A stretch of 64,000 nucleotides of DNA from Streptomyces kanamyceticus (lineage in GTDB: Bacteria > Actinomycetota > Actinomycetes > Streptomycetales > Streptomycetaceae): positions 5,022,001-5,086,000 of the forward strand of contig NZ_CP023699.1 of the NCBI RefSeq assembly GCF_008704495.1, given 5' to 3'. The notes below the pieces were generated by a model. It made no database searches, had not been told where the DNA came from, and worked only from the letters and a program-made list of their open reading frames with translations. A program made the translations under genes and the position numbers. This document shows, piece after piece, positions 31,564 to 40,792 of the stretch. Numbering within the stretch: position 1 is the stretch's first letter; each line of letters opens with the position of its first letter.

Positions 31564-32820
31564 TTACTGCAAGCTAAACCGGGACATAGCCGCAGTAACT
31601 GCTGCGTAGAGCAGGGCGACGCCGACCACCAGCGGAACCGATCGGCCGTCCGGCGGCAGCAGCAGGGCGGCCACCGCGGCCGCGCCCACGAACGCGACGT
31701 TGAACAGCACGTCGTAGACCGAGAAGATCCGTCCGCGGAAGCCGTCGTCCACCGAGGACTGCACCACTGTGTCCGTGGCGATCTTCGCGCCCTGAGTGGT
31801 CAGGCCGAGGAGGAAGGCGGCGACGAGCAACGGCACGGGCGCGAACGGGAGGCCGAGCGCCGGTTCCAGGACCGCCGCCGCACCCGCGCAAGCGACGATC
31901 CAGCCGCCCGCCCCCAGCCGCCCCACCGCCCACGGCGTCACCACGGCGGCCACGAAGAACCCCGCCCCCGAGATCCCCACGGCGAGTCCGAGCAGCGCGA
32001 GCCCGTCGGACTCCGTCGACGACCAGGCGTACCGGCACAGCATCAGGAACATGACGGTCAGGGCGCCGTAGCAGAACCGCATCACCGTCATCGCGGCCAG
32101 CGCGCGGGCGGCCGCCGGGCGTTGCGTCAGGTGCCGCACCCCCGCCGTCAGCCCTCGGGCGGTTCCGGCGAGGGCGGCGCCGAGCCGTGGCTGCACCAGA
32201 TCCGGGTCGGGGCCGAGCAGGTCGCGGGCCATGCGGAGCGAGGCGAGGGCCGCGCAGAGGTACAGGGCGGAGCCGAGGAGGACCACGGCCGCGTCCGAGT
32301 CTGACCCCGCCAGACGTACGACGAAGGCGAGTCCGCCGCCCACCGTCGCGGCGAGCGTCCCCGCGGTCGGTGAGAGGGAGTTGGCGATGACGAGGCGGTC
32401 GGCGTCCACCACCCGCGGCAGCGCGGCCGAAAGGCCGGCGAGGACGAAGCGGTTGACGGCGGTGACGCACAGCGCGGAGGCGTAGAAGAGCCAGTCCGGC
32501 ACGCCGCTCAGCATCAGGACGGCGGTCACCGAGGCCAGCGCGGCCCGCAGCAGATTGCCGTACAGGAAAACCTGTCGACGTTGCCAGCGGTCCAGGAGGA
32601 CGCCCGCGAAGGGGCCGATCAGTGAGTAGGGAAGCAGCAGCACCGCCATCGCGGAGGCGATCGCTCCGGGGGATGTCTGCTTCTCCGGAGAGAAGACGAC
32701 GTAGGTGGCGAGCGCGACCTGGTAGACGCCGTCCGCGCCCTGGGAGATCAGACGTACGGCGAGCATCCGTCTGAAGTTCCGCAGCCGCAGCAGTATCCGC
32801 AGGTCACCGACGACAGCCAT
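31564..32820 (-). CDS. MFS transporter
   Basis: 418 residues with about 12 hydrophobic segments and the MFS loop motif GVLLDRWQRRQV between helices 2 and 3. Substrate unknown. I start at ATG 32820 (MAVVGDLRILL) because GAGGG lies upstream; the longer frame adds a non-hydrophobic, shadow-like extension. Lies downstream of ino1 but is separated from it by a strong hairpin. Confidence 0.85.
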   Translation of the reverse strand: MAVVGDLRILLRLRNFRRMLAVRLISQGADGVYQVALATYVVFSPEKQTSPGAIASAMAVLLLPYSLIGPFAGVLLDRWQRRQVFLYGNLLRAALASVTAVLMLSGVPDWLFYASALCVTAVNRFVLAGLSAALPRVVDADRLVIANSLSPTAGTLAATVGGGLAFVVRLAGSDSDAAVVLLGSALYLCAALASLRMARDLLGPDPDLVQPRLGAALAGTARGLTAGVRHLTQRPAAARALAAMTVMRFCYGALTVMFLMLCRYAWSSTESDGLALLGLAVGISGAGFFVAAVVTPWAVGRLGAGGWIVACAGAAAVLEPALGLPFAPVPLLVAAFLLGLTTQGAKIATDTVVQSSVDDGFRGRIFSVYDVLFNVAFVGAAAVAALLLPPDGRSVPLVVGVALLYAAVTAAMSRFSLQ

Positions 32821-32842
32821 GGAGCACACCCTCACATATGAG

Positions 32843-32875
32843 GAGGGTCCCCGGGCGGAATGCCCGGGGACCCTC
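32843..32875 (-). terminator. Terminator of ino1
   Basis: Perfect 14-pair hairpin, arms GAGGGTCCCCGGGC and GCCCGGGGACCCTC with loop GGAAT, between the ino1 stop and the start of the downstream MFS gene. Confidence 0.8.
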
Positions 32876-32900
32876 GACAAGCGACTACGGAGAGAGCTGT

Positions 32901-33983
32901 TTAGCGCTCGACCTCGCCCTTGATGAACTTCTCGACGTTCTCGTAGGCCTCGTCGTCGAAGTACTGCACCGGCGGGGACTTCATGAAGTACGAGGACGCG
33001 GAGAGGATCGGGCCACCGATGCCCCGGTCCTTGGCGATCTTCGCGGCGCGCAGGGCGTCGATGATGACACCGGCGGAGTTCGGGGAGTCCCAGACCTCGA
33101 GCTTGTACTCAAGGTTCAGCGGGACGTCACCGAAGGCGCGGCCCTCGAGGCGGACGTACGCCCACTTGCGGTCGTCGAGCCACGCGACGTAGTCCGACGG
33201 GCCGATGTGGACGTTGTTCTCGCCCAGCTCGCGGTCGCGGATCTGCGAGGTGACGGCCTGCGTCTTCGAGATCTTCTTGGACTCGAGGCGCTCGCGCTCG
33301 AGCATGTTCTTGAAGTCCATGTTGCCGCCGACGTTGAGCTGCATGGTGCGCTCAAGACGGACCCCGCGGTCCTCGAACAGCTTCGCCATCACACGGTGCG
33401 TGATGGTGGCGCCGACCTGCGACTTGATGTCGTCGCCGACGATCGGGACGCCCGCCTCGGTGAACTTGTCGGCCCACTCCTTGGTACCGGCGATGAAGAC
33501 CGGCAGGGCGTTGACGAAGGCGACCTTGGCGTCGATGGCGCACTGGGCGTAGAACTTCGCCGCGGCCTCGGAACCGACGGGCAGGTAGCAGACGAGAACG
33601 TCGACCTGCTTGTCCTTGAGGATCTGGACGACGTCGACCGGCGCCTCGGCGGACTCCTCGATGGTCTGGCGGTAGTACTTGCCCAGGCCGTCGTGGGTGT
33701 GGCCACGCTGGACCTGCACGCCGGAGTTCGGCACGTCGCAGATCTTGATGGTGTTGTTCTCGCTGGCGCCGATGGCGTCCGCGAGGTCGAGGCCGACCTT
33801 CTTCGCGTCGACGTCGAAGGCGGCGACGAACTCGACATCACCGACGTGGTAGTCGCCGAACTGGACGTGCATCAGGCCCGGGACCTTGGCGTCCGGGTCG
33901 GCGTCCTTGTAGTACTCGACGCCCTGGACCAGCGAGGCGGCGCAGTTGCCCACGCCGACAATGGCTACGCGAACCGAACCCAT
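32901..33983 (-). CDS. ino1: Inositol-3-phosphate synthase
   Basis: NAD-dependent isomerase-cyclase converting glucose-6-phosphate to myo-inositol-3-phosphate, the first step to phosphatidylinositol and mycothiol. 360 residues, actinobacterial short form. The NAD-binding motif is [16 protein letters not shown] at the N terminus. [10 protein letters not shown] and [19 protein letters not shown] are family signatures, and [13 protein letters not shown] lies near the C terminus. The start is ATG 33983 ([10 protein letters not shown]) with AGGGAG upstream. It is downstream of the PadR gene (60-base gap), so probably co-transcribed with or controlled by it. Confidence 0.95.
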   Translation of the reverse strand: MGSVRVAIVGVGNCAASLVQGVEYYKDADPDAKVPGLMHVQFGDYHVGDVEFVAAFDVDAKKVGLDLADAIGASENNTIKICDVPNSGVQVQRGHTHDGLGKYYRQTIEESAEAPVDVVQILKDKQVDVLVCYLPVGSEAAAKFYAQCAIDAKVAFVNALPVFIAGTKEWADKFTEAGVPIVGDDIKSQVGATITHRVMAKLFEDRGVRLERTMQLNVGGNMDFKNMLERERLESKKISKTQAVTSQIRDRELGENNVHIGPSDYVAWLDDRKWAYVRLEGRAFGDVPLNLEYKLEVWDSPNSAGVIIDALRAAKIAKDRGIGGPILSASSYFMKSPPVQYFDDEAYENVEKFIKGEVER

Positions 33984-34042
33984 TCCGGTTGCTCCCTGTG
34001 TGATCTCGGTATTCCGGATAAGACCCTGCGGAACGCTGGGTC

Positions 34043-34729
34043 TCACTTGGCGGGGTCATCGGACGGATCCGGCGGCGGGTTGGTCTCCCGCCGCCGGGGC
34101 AGGTCCGCCGACTCCCCAGATGTGCTGTCCTGCTGAGCGGAGCTGTGGGGGGTGGACCGCTGTTGGTCCCGCCCCGCCCGCTCGCTCTCGATGAGCTCGT
34201 TCAGCCAGCGCACTTCGCGCTCCACGGATTCCATGCCGTGTCGCTGCAGCTCAAGCGTGTAGTCGTCCAGGCGCTCCCGGGTACGGGCCAGGGAGGCGCG
34301 CATCTTCTCCAGGCGTTCTTCGAGGCGGCTGCGTCGGCCCTCTAGCACCCGCATGCGTACGTCCCGCGAGGTCTGCCCGAAGAAGGCGAAGCGGGCGGCG
34401 AAGTGCTCGTCCTCGTACGCGTCGGGGCCGGTCTGCGAGAGCAGGTCCTCGAAGTGCTCCTTACCTTCCGCCGTCAACCGATAGACGATCTTGGCGCGAC
34501 GCCCTGCGAGTGGAGCAGCGAGGGCGTCTTCAGGCGTGCTGCCCGACTCTTCGATCAACCAGCCGTTGGCGACCAGCGTCTTGAGGCAGGGATAGAGGGT
34601 CCCGTAGCTGAACGCGCGGAACACTCCCAGCGACGTATTGAGTCGTTTCCGCAGCTCATAGCCGTGCATCGGGGACTCGCGGAGCAGACCGAGCACGGCG
34701 AACTCGAGGATGCCGGAGCGCCTGCTCAT
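34043..34729 (-). CDS. PadR-family transcriptional regulator
   Basis: 228 residues. The N-terminal winged helix is [39 protein letters not shown], the PadR signature. A C-terminal coiled-coil dimerisation helix ([31 protein letters not shown]) follows, and a Ser/Pro-rich tail ends the protein. A perfect palindrome lies 52 bases upstream of its ATG (34781-34801) and is the likely operator. PadR (LmrR-type) proteins usually repress their own operon, which here would include ino1. Confidence 0.9.
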   Translation of the reverse strand: MSRRSGILEFAVLGLLRESPMHGYELRKRLNTSLGVFRAFSYGTLYPCLKTLVANGWLIEESGSTPEDALAAPLAGRRAKIVYRLTAEGKEHFEDLLSQTGPDAYEDEHFAARFAFFGQTSRDVRMRVLEGRRSRLEERLEKMRASLARTRERLDDYTLELQRHGMESVEREVRWLNELIESERAGRDQQRSTPHSSAQQDSTSGESADLPRRRETNPPPDPSDDPAK

Positions 34730-35103
34730 CGTCGCCTCCCGTCCACCGCAAGTCCCTCAGTACGGCCCTTATGCCGAGCTGATGTATCGACTCGATACAT
34801 CGAGACGATAGAACGGCGATCAGGTTGAGACAAGAGGGGGCACGGTGAACGGCGTCACATCACCGATTCGTAGGAAGTAACTTGCCTGATTTGGGGTGAA
34901 CTTCGGCTCTACGAGGGTTTTGACGGTGCGTAGTCTGTGCGCCATGCAGACCGCCGGGAACCACGTGACGCCAGGGGGCGTCGTTGTCCCCGGTGCAGTG
35001 CGGGTGAGTGCCGGAACGGGCACATCCGCACTTCGGGGGGACCGGAAATCAGCCGCCGTTTCCAGGCGTGGACAGCTGCGCCTGCCCGAGGAGTAATCGT
35101 TCG
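34730..35103. promoter_or_regulatory. Divergent PadR / PBP promoter region
   Basis: 374 bases without an accepted gene. It contains the 34781-34801 palindrome near the PadR gene. A short 50-codon frame (ATG 34944 to TAA 35096) ends just before the PBP start, but I do not accept it as a gene. Nothing else recognisable. Confidence 0.6.
34781..34801. promoter_or_regulatory. Perfect palindrome, probable PadR operator
   Basis: Arms GATGTATCGA and TCGATACATC around a single C. The ATGTAT...ATACAT ends match the ATGT...ACAT half-sites bound by PadR regulators. Confidence 0.8.
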
Positions 35104-37860
35104 ATGAGCGAGCACCGTCGCAAACCGCCGCAGCCGCAGGGCGGCGGACGCGCCGCGGCCAGGCGTGGCGCCCCAGGAGCGTCGCCGGGCCGCCGCGCGG
35201 CACCGCGGGGCGCCACTGGATCGCCCTCTTCCTCGTACGGATCGCAAGGATCCGGAACGCCGGACGAGGAGGACCGCCCTTATGGAGGCCGGGCCGAAGC
35301 CCGCCGCGCGGCACAGCGCAGTGGTGCGGCCGGCGGCCGACGCAGGGCGCCCGACGGCGCCGGCGGCGGCGGACGCTCCGGTGGCGGTGGCCGTCGTGGC
35401 GGTGGCCCCGGCCCCGGTGGTCCCGGGCGCGGCAGAGGCCGGGGCGCCGAACCGCCCCGCAAGAAGCGGTTCATCGACTACCCGCGCGCGAACAAGGACG
35501 GTCTGCGCCGCTGGGTCCCGTCGTGGCGCCTGGTCACCGGCCTGTTCATCGGTTTCCTCGGCAGCCTGATGGCCGTCGCGGGCATCGCGTACGCGCTGGT
35601 GCAGGTGCCGGAGGTAGACAAGGCGGCCAAGGCCCAGAACAACGTCTACTACTGGGGCGACGGCAAGCAGATGGTCGCGACCGGCGGTGAGCGCAACCGC
35701 CAGATCATCGACTACGACGACATCCCCAAGGAAATGCGCTTCGCCGTCATGTCGGCGGAGAACAAGACGTTCGAGAAGGACAAGGGCGTCGACCCGATGG
35801 GCATCACGCGTGCCCTGGTCAACATGGCCAAGGGCGGGCAGACCCAGGGTGGCTCCACCATCACCCAGCAGTACGTGAAGAACGCGCGCCTGGGCGACCA
35901 GTCGCAGACGTTCACCCGTAAGTTCAAAGAGCTCTTCATCTCCATAAAGGTCGGCCGCACGGTCCGCAAGGAAGACATCATGGCGGGGTACCTCAACACC
36001 GCCTATTACGGGCGCGGGGCCTACGGCATCCAGGCCGCGGCGCGGGCGTACTTCGACAAGGAAGCCAGCGAGCTGGACCCGAGCCAGTGCGCGCTGCTCG
36101 CGACGGTGCTCAAGGGCGCCACCTATTACGACCCGGCGGGCTCCCCCGAGATCGACCCCGCGGCGAGCAAGGAAGACAACACCGCGCGCGCGAAGAAGCG
36201 GTGGTCGTGGATCCTCGACGAGGAGGTCAAGGACGGCCGCCTGACCGCCACGGAGCGGGACAAGTACCGGACGTTCCCCAAGCTGCAGAACCCCCGGTCG
36301 AACGCCGACCTGGCCGGTCAGACCGGCTACCTTGTGGACCTGGCCAAGGCGTACGTCATCAAGAACACCAACATCACCGCCGAGCAGCTCCAGCAGGGCG
36401 GCTACGAGATCCACACGACCTTCGACCGGAAGAAGGTCAAGGAGCTCGAGAAGTCGGTGAACACGGTCCGCAAGGAGAAGCTCAACGAGAAGCTGCGGCC
36501 CAAGAAGGACACGCACGTGCAGTTCGGTGGGGCCTCCGTGGATCCGAAGGACGGCGCGATCAAGGCCATCTACGGCGGTGAGGACGCGACGAAGCACTTC
36601 ACCAACAACGCCGACCAGACCGGTGCCCAGGTCGGTTCGACGTACAAGCCCTTCGTGCTGGCCGCCGCCTTCAAGTACGGCGTCCGCGACCCGAAGGGCG
36701 TGGAGGTCCAGAGCGAGTCCGAGCGCACCATCGTCGACCCGAAGAGCTTGTACAGCGGCAAGAACAAGCTCAAGATCCAGAAGTACAACGGTGACGTCTG
36801 GACCGACAGGGACGGCAAGGAATGGCTCCAGCGGAACGACGGTGACCAGGACTACAACCCCCCGACCTATCAGATCGACCTGCGCGAGGCGATGCGGGAG
36901 TCGGTCAACTCCGCCTATGTGCAGCTCGGCATGGACGTCGGCCTGGACAAGGTGAAGGAGTCGGCGATGGACGCCGGCCTCAAGGACGACAGCTCCATGG
37001 CGGGAGCCACTTACCCGTCCTTCTCACTCGGTACCTCCTCGCCGAGCGCGATCCGGATGGCCGGTGCCTACTCCACCTTCGCGGCGAGCGGGAAGCAGAA
37101 CGACCCGTACTCGGTCAAGGAGGTCGAGCACGAGGGCAAGACGGTCTACCAGCACGAGAAGAAGACCAAGCAGGCCTTCGACCCCACGGTCGCCGACAAC
37201 GTCACCGACGTGCTGAGGACCGTCGTGGACAAGGGCACCGGCACCTCGGCGAAGCTGCCCGGGCGCCAGGTCGCGGGCAAGACGGGTACCACCGACGGCA
37301 ACAAGTCCGCCTGGTTCGTCGGCTACACCCCGCAGTTGTCGACGGCGGTCAGCATGTACCGCCTCGACGACAACGAGAACAACAAGAAGCGCGAATTCCT
37401 GGAGATGTTCGGCACGGGCGGCGAGAAGAAGATCCACGGCGCCTCGTTCCCCGCGCGGATCTGGCAGGACTACATGACGCAGGCGCTCAAGGGCGAGCCG
37501 GTCAAGACCTTCCCGCCGCCCGGGCCGATCGGCAGGGTCGTCGGTGAGACTCCGCCTCCGCCGCCCACCCCGACGAGGACCAAGGAGCCGGAGGAGACCA
37601 CGTCCCCGACGCCCACGCACTCCGAGACCACGAAACCGCCTACGGAATCGCCCGATCCCGGGGAGACCTGCGACCCGTTCGACTGGGACTGCAACCATGA
37701 CGGCGGCGCGGGGAACGGCGGTGCCGATGGCGGCGCCGACGGGGGCCCTGGTGGTGGGACACCAACTGCCACCGAGGATCCGGCCGGTGGCGGAGGGAAC
37801 AACGGGAACGGCAACGGCAATGACGGCGGAGGCGGCTTCATCTCCGGCTCGGACGGCTGA
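35104..37860 (+). CDS. Bifunctional penicillin-binding protein (class A PBP)
   Basis: 918 residues: transglycosylase plus transpeptidase for peptidoglycan synthesis. Residues 1-120 are a cytoplasmic Arg/Gly/Pro-rich tail. One membrane helix lies at 142-167. The GT51 domain has SAENKTFEKDKGVD (catalytic Glu) and GGSTITQQYVKN. The transpeptidase has STYK (active-site Ser, in GSTYKPFVLAAAF), SVN and KTGTT. A Pro/Thr/Gly-rich C-terminal tail ends after CDPFDWDCNHD. ATG with GAGGAG upstream. Divergent from PadR; followed by parS plus a terminator. Confidence 0.95.
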   Translation: MSEHRRKPPQPQGGGRAAARRGAPGASPGRRAAPRGATGSPSSSYGSQGSGTPDEEDRPYGGRAEARRAAQRSGAAGGRRRAPDGAGGGGRSGGGGRRGGGPGPGGPGRGRGRGAEPPRKKRFIDYPRANKDGLRRWVPSWRLVTGLFIGFLGSLMAVAGIAYALVQVPEVDKAAKAQNNVYYWGDGKQMVATGGERNRQIIDYDDIPKEMRFAVMSAENKTFEKDKGVDPMGITRALVNMAKGGQTQGGSTITQQYVKNARLGDQSQTFTRKFKELFISIKVGRTVRKEDIMAGYLNTAYYGRGAYGIQAAARAYFDKEASELDPSQCALLATVLKGATYYDPAGSPEIDPAASKEDNTARAKKRWSWILDEEVKDGRLTATERDKYRTFPKLQNPRSNADLAGQTGYLVDLAKAYVIKNTNITAEQLQQGGYEIHTTFDRKKVKELEKSVNTVRKEKLNEKLRPKKDTHVQFGGASVDPKDGAIKAIYGGEDATKHFTNNADQTGAQVGSTYKPFVLAAAFKYGVRDPKGVEVQSESERTIVDPKSLYSGKNKLKIQKYNGDVWTDRDGKEWLQRNDGDQDYNPPTYQIDLREAMRESVNSAYVQLGMDVGLDKVKESAMDAGLKDDSSMAGATYPSFSLGTSSPSAIRMAGAYSTFAASGKQNDPYSVKEVEHEGKTVYQHEKKTKQAFDPTVADNVTDVLRTVVDKGTGTSAKLPGRQVAGKTGTTDGNKSAWFVGYTPQLSTAVSMYRLDDNENNKKREFLEMFGTGGEKKIHGASFPARIWQDYMTQALKGEPVKTFPPPGPIGRVVGETPPPPPTPTRTKEPEETTSPTPTHSETTKPPTESPDPGETCDPFDWDCNHDGGAGNGGADGGADGGPGGGTPTATEDPAGGGGNNGNGNGNDGGGGFISGSDG

Positions 37861-37933
37861 GCCAAGACCTAGCCAAGACTGAGCCAGGACGTCCCGGCTG
37901 AGTCGACAGGACGCCGGGGACTCCCCCGCTCGT

Positions 37934-37947
37934 GTTTCACGTGAAAC
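37934..37947. promoter_or_regulatory. parS site after the PBP gene
   Basis: Exact GTTTCACGTGAAAC, directly abutting the left arm of a terminator hairpin. Confidence 0.95.
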
Positions 37948-37981
37948 GAGGGCCGCCGCACCGACCGGTGCGGCGGCCCTC
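37948..37981 (+). terminator. Terminator of the PBP gene
   Basis: Perfect 15-pair hairpin (left arm GAGGGCCGCCGCACC, loop GACC), 87 bases after the stop. Confidence 0.85.
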
Positions 37982-38016
37982 TCCGTGTTCCCAGTCGCAT
38001 ACGGCAGGATGTCCGC

Positions 38017-39543
38017 ATGCCTAGTGCGGACCCCAGCGCAGAGTCATCGCCCATGAGCTCGTACGAGCCCGTGGGCGCGGAGGAGCCGGAGCCGGTACGG
38101 CCCACGAAGGAGGACGAGGTCGCCGCGGCCGGCAGCGAGCTGATCGGCGGTCCCATCGGGCGCAGAGTGCTGTACGCGGCGACCTGGTGGACCCCCGTAC
38201 GCGTCATCACGCTCGTCGCGATCGGGATGTTCGCTCTCGGGATGGTCCAGAAGATGCCGTGCTACAACGGCGCGTGGTTCTTCGGGGCGAGTTCGCAGTA
38301 CACGCACGCGTGCTACTCCGACATCCCGCACCTCTACCAGGGGCGCGGTTTCGCCGACGGCCTCATTCCGTACTTCGACAAGCTGCCCGGCGACATGGAG
38401 TACCTCGAATACCCGGTCCTGACCGGGATGTTCATGGAGATGGCGTCCTGGGTGACGCCCGGCAGCGGCTCCATCCAGCATCAGGAAAAGATCTACTGGA
38501 TGGTCAACGCCGGGATACTGATGGCCTGCACCGCGGTCGTCGCCGTCTGCGTCACGCGCACCCACCGGCGCCGCCCCTGGGACGGCCTGCTGGTCGCCCT
38601 GGCCCCGGCCCTCGCGCTGACGGCCACCATCAACTGGGACCTGCTCGCCGTCGCCCTCACCGCCGCGGCGATGCTGATGTGGTCGCGCTCGCGGACACTG
38701 GCCTTCGGCGTGCTGCTGGGGCTCGCGACGGCCGCCAAGCTCTATCCCGTCCTGCTGCTCGGACCCCTGCTGATCCTGTGCTGGCGCGCGGGCCGCTGGC
38801 GGGAGCTCGGCACCGCGCTGCTCGGCACGGCCGGTACCTGGCTGGTCGTCAATCTGCCGGTGATACTGCTCGCGAGCGACGGCTGGTCGAAGTTCTACTC
38901 GTTCAGCCGGGAGCGCAGTGTCGACTTCGGCTCCTTCTGGCTGATCCTCTCCCAGCGCATGGACTCACCGCTGACCACCGACACGGTCAACACCCTGGCG
39001 GTGGCCCTGATGCTCCTCGCCTGCCTGGGCATAGGAGCGCTCGGCCTCACCGCGCCGCGCCGCCCGCGCTTCGCCCAGCTCGCCTTCCTGGTGGTCGCCG
39101 CCTTCGTCCTCACCAACAAGGTCTACTCGCCGCAGTACGTCCTGTGGCTGATCCCGCTCGCCGCGCTGGCCAGGCCGCGCTGGCGCGACTTCCTGATCTG
39201 GCAGGCGTGCGAGGTCGCGTACTTCCTCGGGATCTGGCTGTACTTGGCGTACACGACGAGCGGCGACGCCCACAAGGGACTGCCGACCGAGGGCTACCAA
39301 CTGGTCATCGTCGTCCACCTGCTGGGCACGCTGTACCTGTGCGCCGTGGTCGTACGGGACGTCCTCATGCCGGAGCGGGACGTGGTGCGGCAGGCCGGGG
39401 ACGACGATCCCTCGGGGGGCGTTCTGGACGGCGCGGAGGACCGCTTCGTCCTGGGGCCCGCGCCCTACAGGACGCCGCCCGTGGCGCAGTCGACCGGGGC
39501 GCCTCCGGTGCGGTGGGGATCGGCGACCGAACTGCCTCGCTGA
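38017..39543 (+). CDS. Multi-spanning glycosyltransferase, GT87-like (polyprenol-phosphate sugar user)
   Basis: 508 residues with about 10-12 hydrophobic segments. An acidic loop after the first membrane segment (around DIPHLYQGRG) and LTATINWDLLAVALTAAAMLMWSRS with TAAKLYPVLLLGPLLIL resemble the GT87/DUF2029 family of membrane mannosyltransferases that use polyprenol-phosphate donors. The acceptor here is unknown. CAGGA lies upstream of the ATG. Its position beside PBP and FemX suggests envelope glycan work (inference). Confidence 0.8.
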   Translation: MPSADPSAESSPMSSYEPVGAEEPEPVRPTKEDEVAAAGSELIGGPIGRRVLYAATWWTPVRVITLVAIGMFALGMVQKMPCYNGAWFFGASSQYTHACYSDIPHLYQGRGFADGLIPYFDKLPGDMEYLEYPVLTGMFMEMASWVTPGSGSIQHQEKIYWMVNAGILMACTAVVAVCVTRTHRRRPWDGLLVALAPALALTATINWDLLAVALTAAAMLMWSRSRTLAFGVLLGLATAAKLYPVLLLGPLLILCWRAGRWRELGTALLGTAGTWLVVNLPVILLASDGWSKFYSFSRERSVDFGSFWLILSQRMDSPLTTDTVNTLAVALMLLACLGIGALGLTAPRRPRFAQLAFLVVAAFVLTNKVYSPQYVLWLIPLAALARPRWRDFLIWQACEVAYFLGIWLYLAYTTSGDAHKGLPTEGYQLVIVVHLLGTLYLCAVVVRDVLMPERDVVRQAGDDDPSGGVLDGAEDRFVLGPAPYRTPPVAQSTGAPPVRWGSATELPR

Positions 39544-39634
39544 GCCATTCTCCTGAGCCGCTTCTCCTGACCCGCTCCTCCTGGGCTGTTCGCCAAGAGC
39601 GAACAGGGTTCCGGTGGAGCGAACAGGCGCCTGA

Positions 39635-39682
39635 TACGTCGAAGGCCGGGCACGACGCGCGTCGTGCCCGGCCTTCGACGTA
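39635..39682. terminator. 48-base perfect inverted repeat between convergent genes
   Basis: Arms of 24 bases (left arm begins TACGTCGAAGGCCGGGCA) with no spacer, ending 12 bases before the racemase-like stop. Probably a bidirectional terminator for the GT87-like and racemase-like genes. Confidence 0.8.
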
Positions 39683-39694
39683 CTGAACTCGGTC

Positions 39695-40726
39695 TCAGCG
39701 GTCGAGGATCCGGTCGAACTGCGTGGTGGTGTGCCGCAGATGGGCCACCAGCTCCTCGCCGACCTTCGGCTCCGGTGCGTCGGAGGGCACGAAGAGGATG
39801 GAGACCTGCATGTGCGGGGGCTCCGCGAACCAGCGCTGCTTGCCTCCCCAGACGAACGGCGAGAGGTTGCGGTTGACCGTGGCGAGGCCCGCGCGGGCCA
39901 CGCCCTTGGCCCGCGGCATCATGCCGTGCAGGGCCTTCGGGGCCTCCAGGCCGACACCGTGCGAGGTGCCGCCCGCGACCACGACCAGCCAGCCGTCGGA
40001 CGCGACCTTCTGCTGGCGGTAGCCGAAGCGGTCGCCCTTCGCGACGGCGGTGACGTCGAGGACGGCGCCGCGGTACTCGGTGGCCTCGTGGTCGCCGAGC
40101 CAGAGTTTCGTGCCGATGCGCGCGCGGAACCGGGTCTGCGGGAACTGCTGCTGCAGCCTGGCGAGTTCACCGGCCTTGAGGTGGCTGACGAACATCGTGT
40201 GCAGCGGCAGCCGCGCCGCGCGCAGCCGGTCCATCCAGCCGATGACCTCCTCGACGGCGTCCGAGCCGTCGGTGCGGTCCAGCGGCAGGTGGATCGCGAA
40301 GCCTTCGAGGCGTACGTCCTCGATGGCGGCGTGCAGCTGCGGGAGCTCCTGCTCGGTGATGCCGTGGCGCTTCATCGAGGACATGACCTCGATGACGACG
40401 CGGGCGCCCACGAGGCCGTGTACGCCGTCCAGCGACGACACGGAGCGGATGACGCGGTCGGGCAGCGGCACGGGCTCCTCGCCCCGTCGGAACGGGGTCA
40501 GGACCAGCAGGTCGCCGCTGAACCAGTCCTTGATCCTGGCGGCTTCGTACGTGGTGCCCACGGCGAGGACGTCGGAGCCGAAGCGCGTGGCTTCCTCGGC
40601 CAGGCGCTCATGACCGAAGCCGTAGCCGTTGCCCTTGCAGACCGGGACGATGCCCGGGAACTGCTCCAGCATGTGCTTCTGGTGTGCCCGCCAGCGCGCG
40701 GTGTCGACATAGAGCGTGAGCGCCAT
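39695..40726 (-). CDS. Alanine-racemase-like PLP protein
   Basis: 343 residues, fold-type III PLP enzyme. The PLP lysine is Lys31 in VPVCKGNGYGFGH, the alanine racemase N-terminal signature. RIGTKLWLGD and RFGYRQQKVASDGW correspond to barrel end and C-terminal regions. It differs enough from housekeeping Alr that substrate and activity are open. The gene is downstream of femX on the same strand (66-base gap), suggesting a role in peptide-bridge or D-amino-acid supply (inference). Confidence 0.8.
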   Translation of the reverse strand: MALTLYVDTARWRAHQKHMLEQFPGIVPVCKGNGYGFGHERLAEEATRFGSDVLAVGTTYEAARIKDWFSGDLLVLTPFRRGEEPVPLPDRVIRSVSSLDGVHGLVGARVVIEVMSSMKRHGITEQELPQLHAAIEDVRLEGFAIHLPLDRTDGSDAVEEVIGWMDRLRAARLPLHTMFVSHLKAGELARLQQQFPQTRFRARIGTKLWLGDHEATEYRGAVLDVTAVAKGDRFGYRQQKVASDGWLVVVAGGTSHGVGLEAPKALHGMMPRAKGVARAGLATVNRNLSPFVWGGKQRWFAEPPHMQVSILFVPSDAPEPKVGEELVAHLRHTTTQFDRILDR

Positions 40727-40792
40727 GGCTGGATCCCGGAACCTTTCTCGTGTCTGCGGTGTATCAGAGTTATGGAACGAAATTGTGCGGGA

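Noticed and set aside
34944..35096. Short 50-codon frame ending just before the PBP gene
   Set aside because: Attractive as a leader peptide, but it has no clear ribosome site and no recognisable composition. Kept only as a note.
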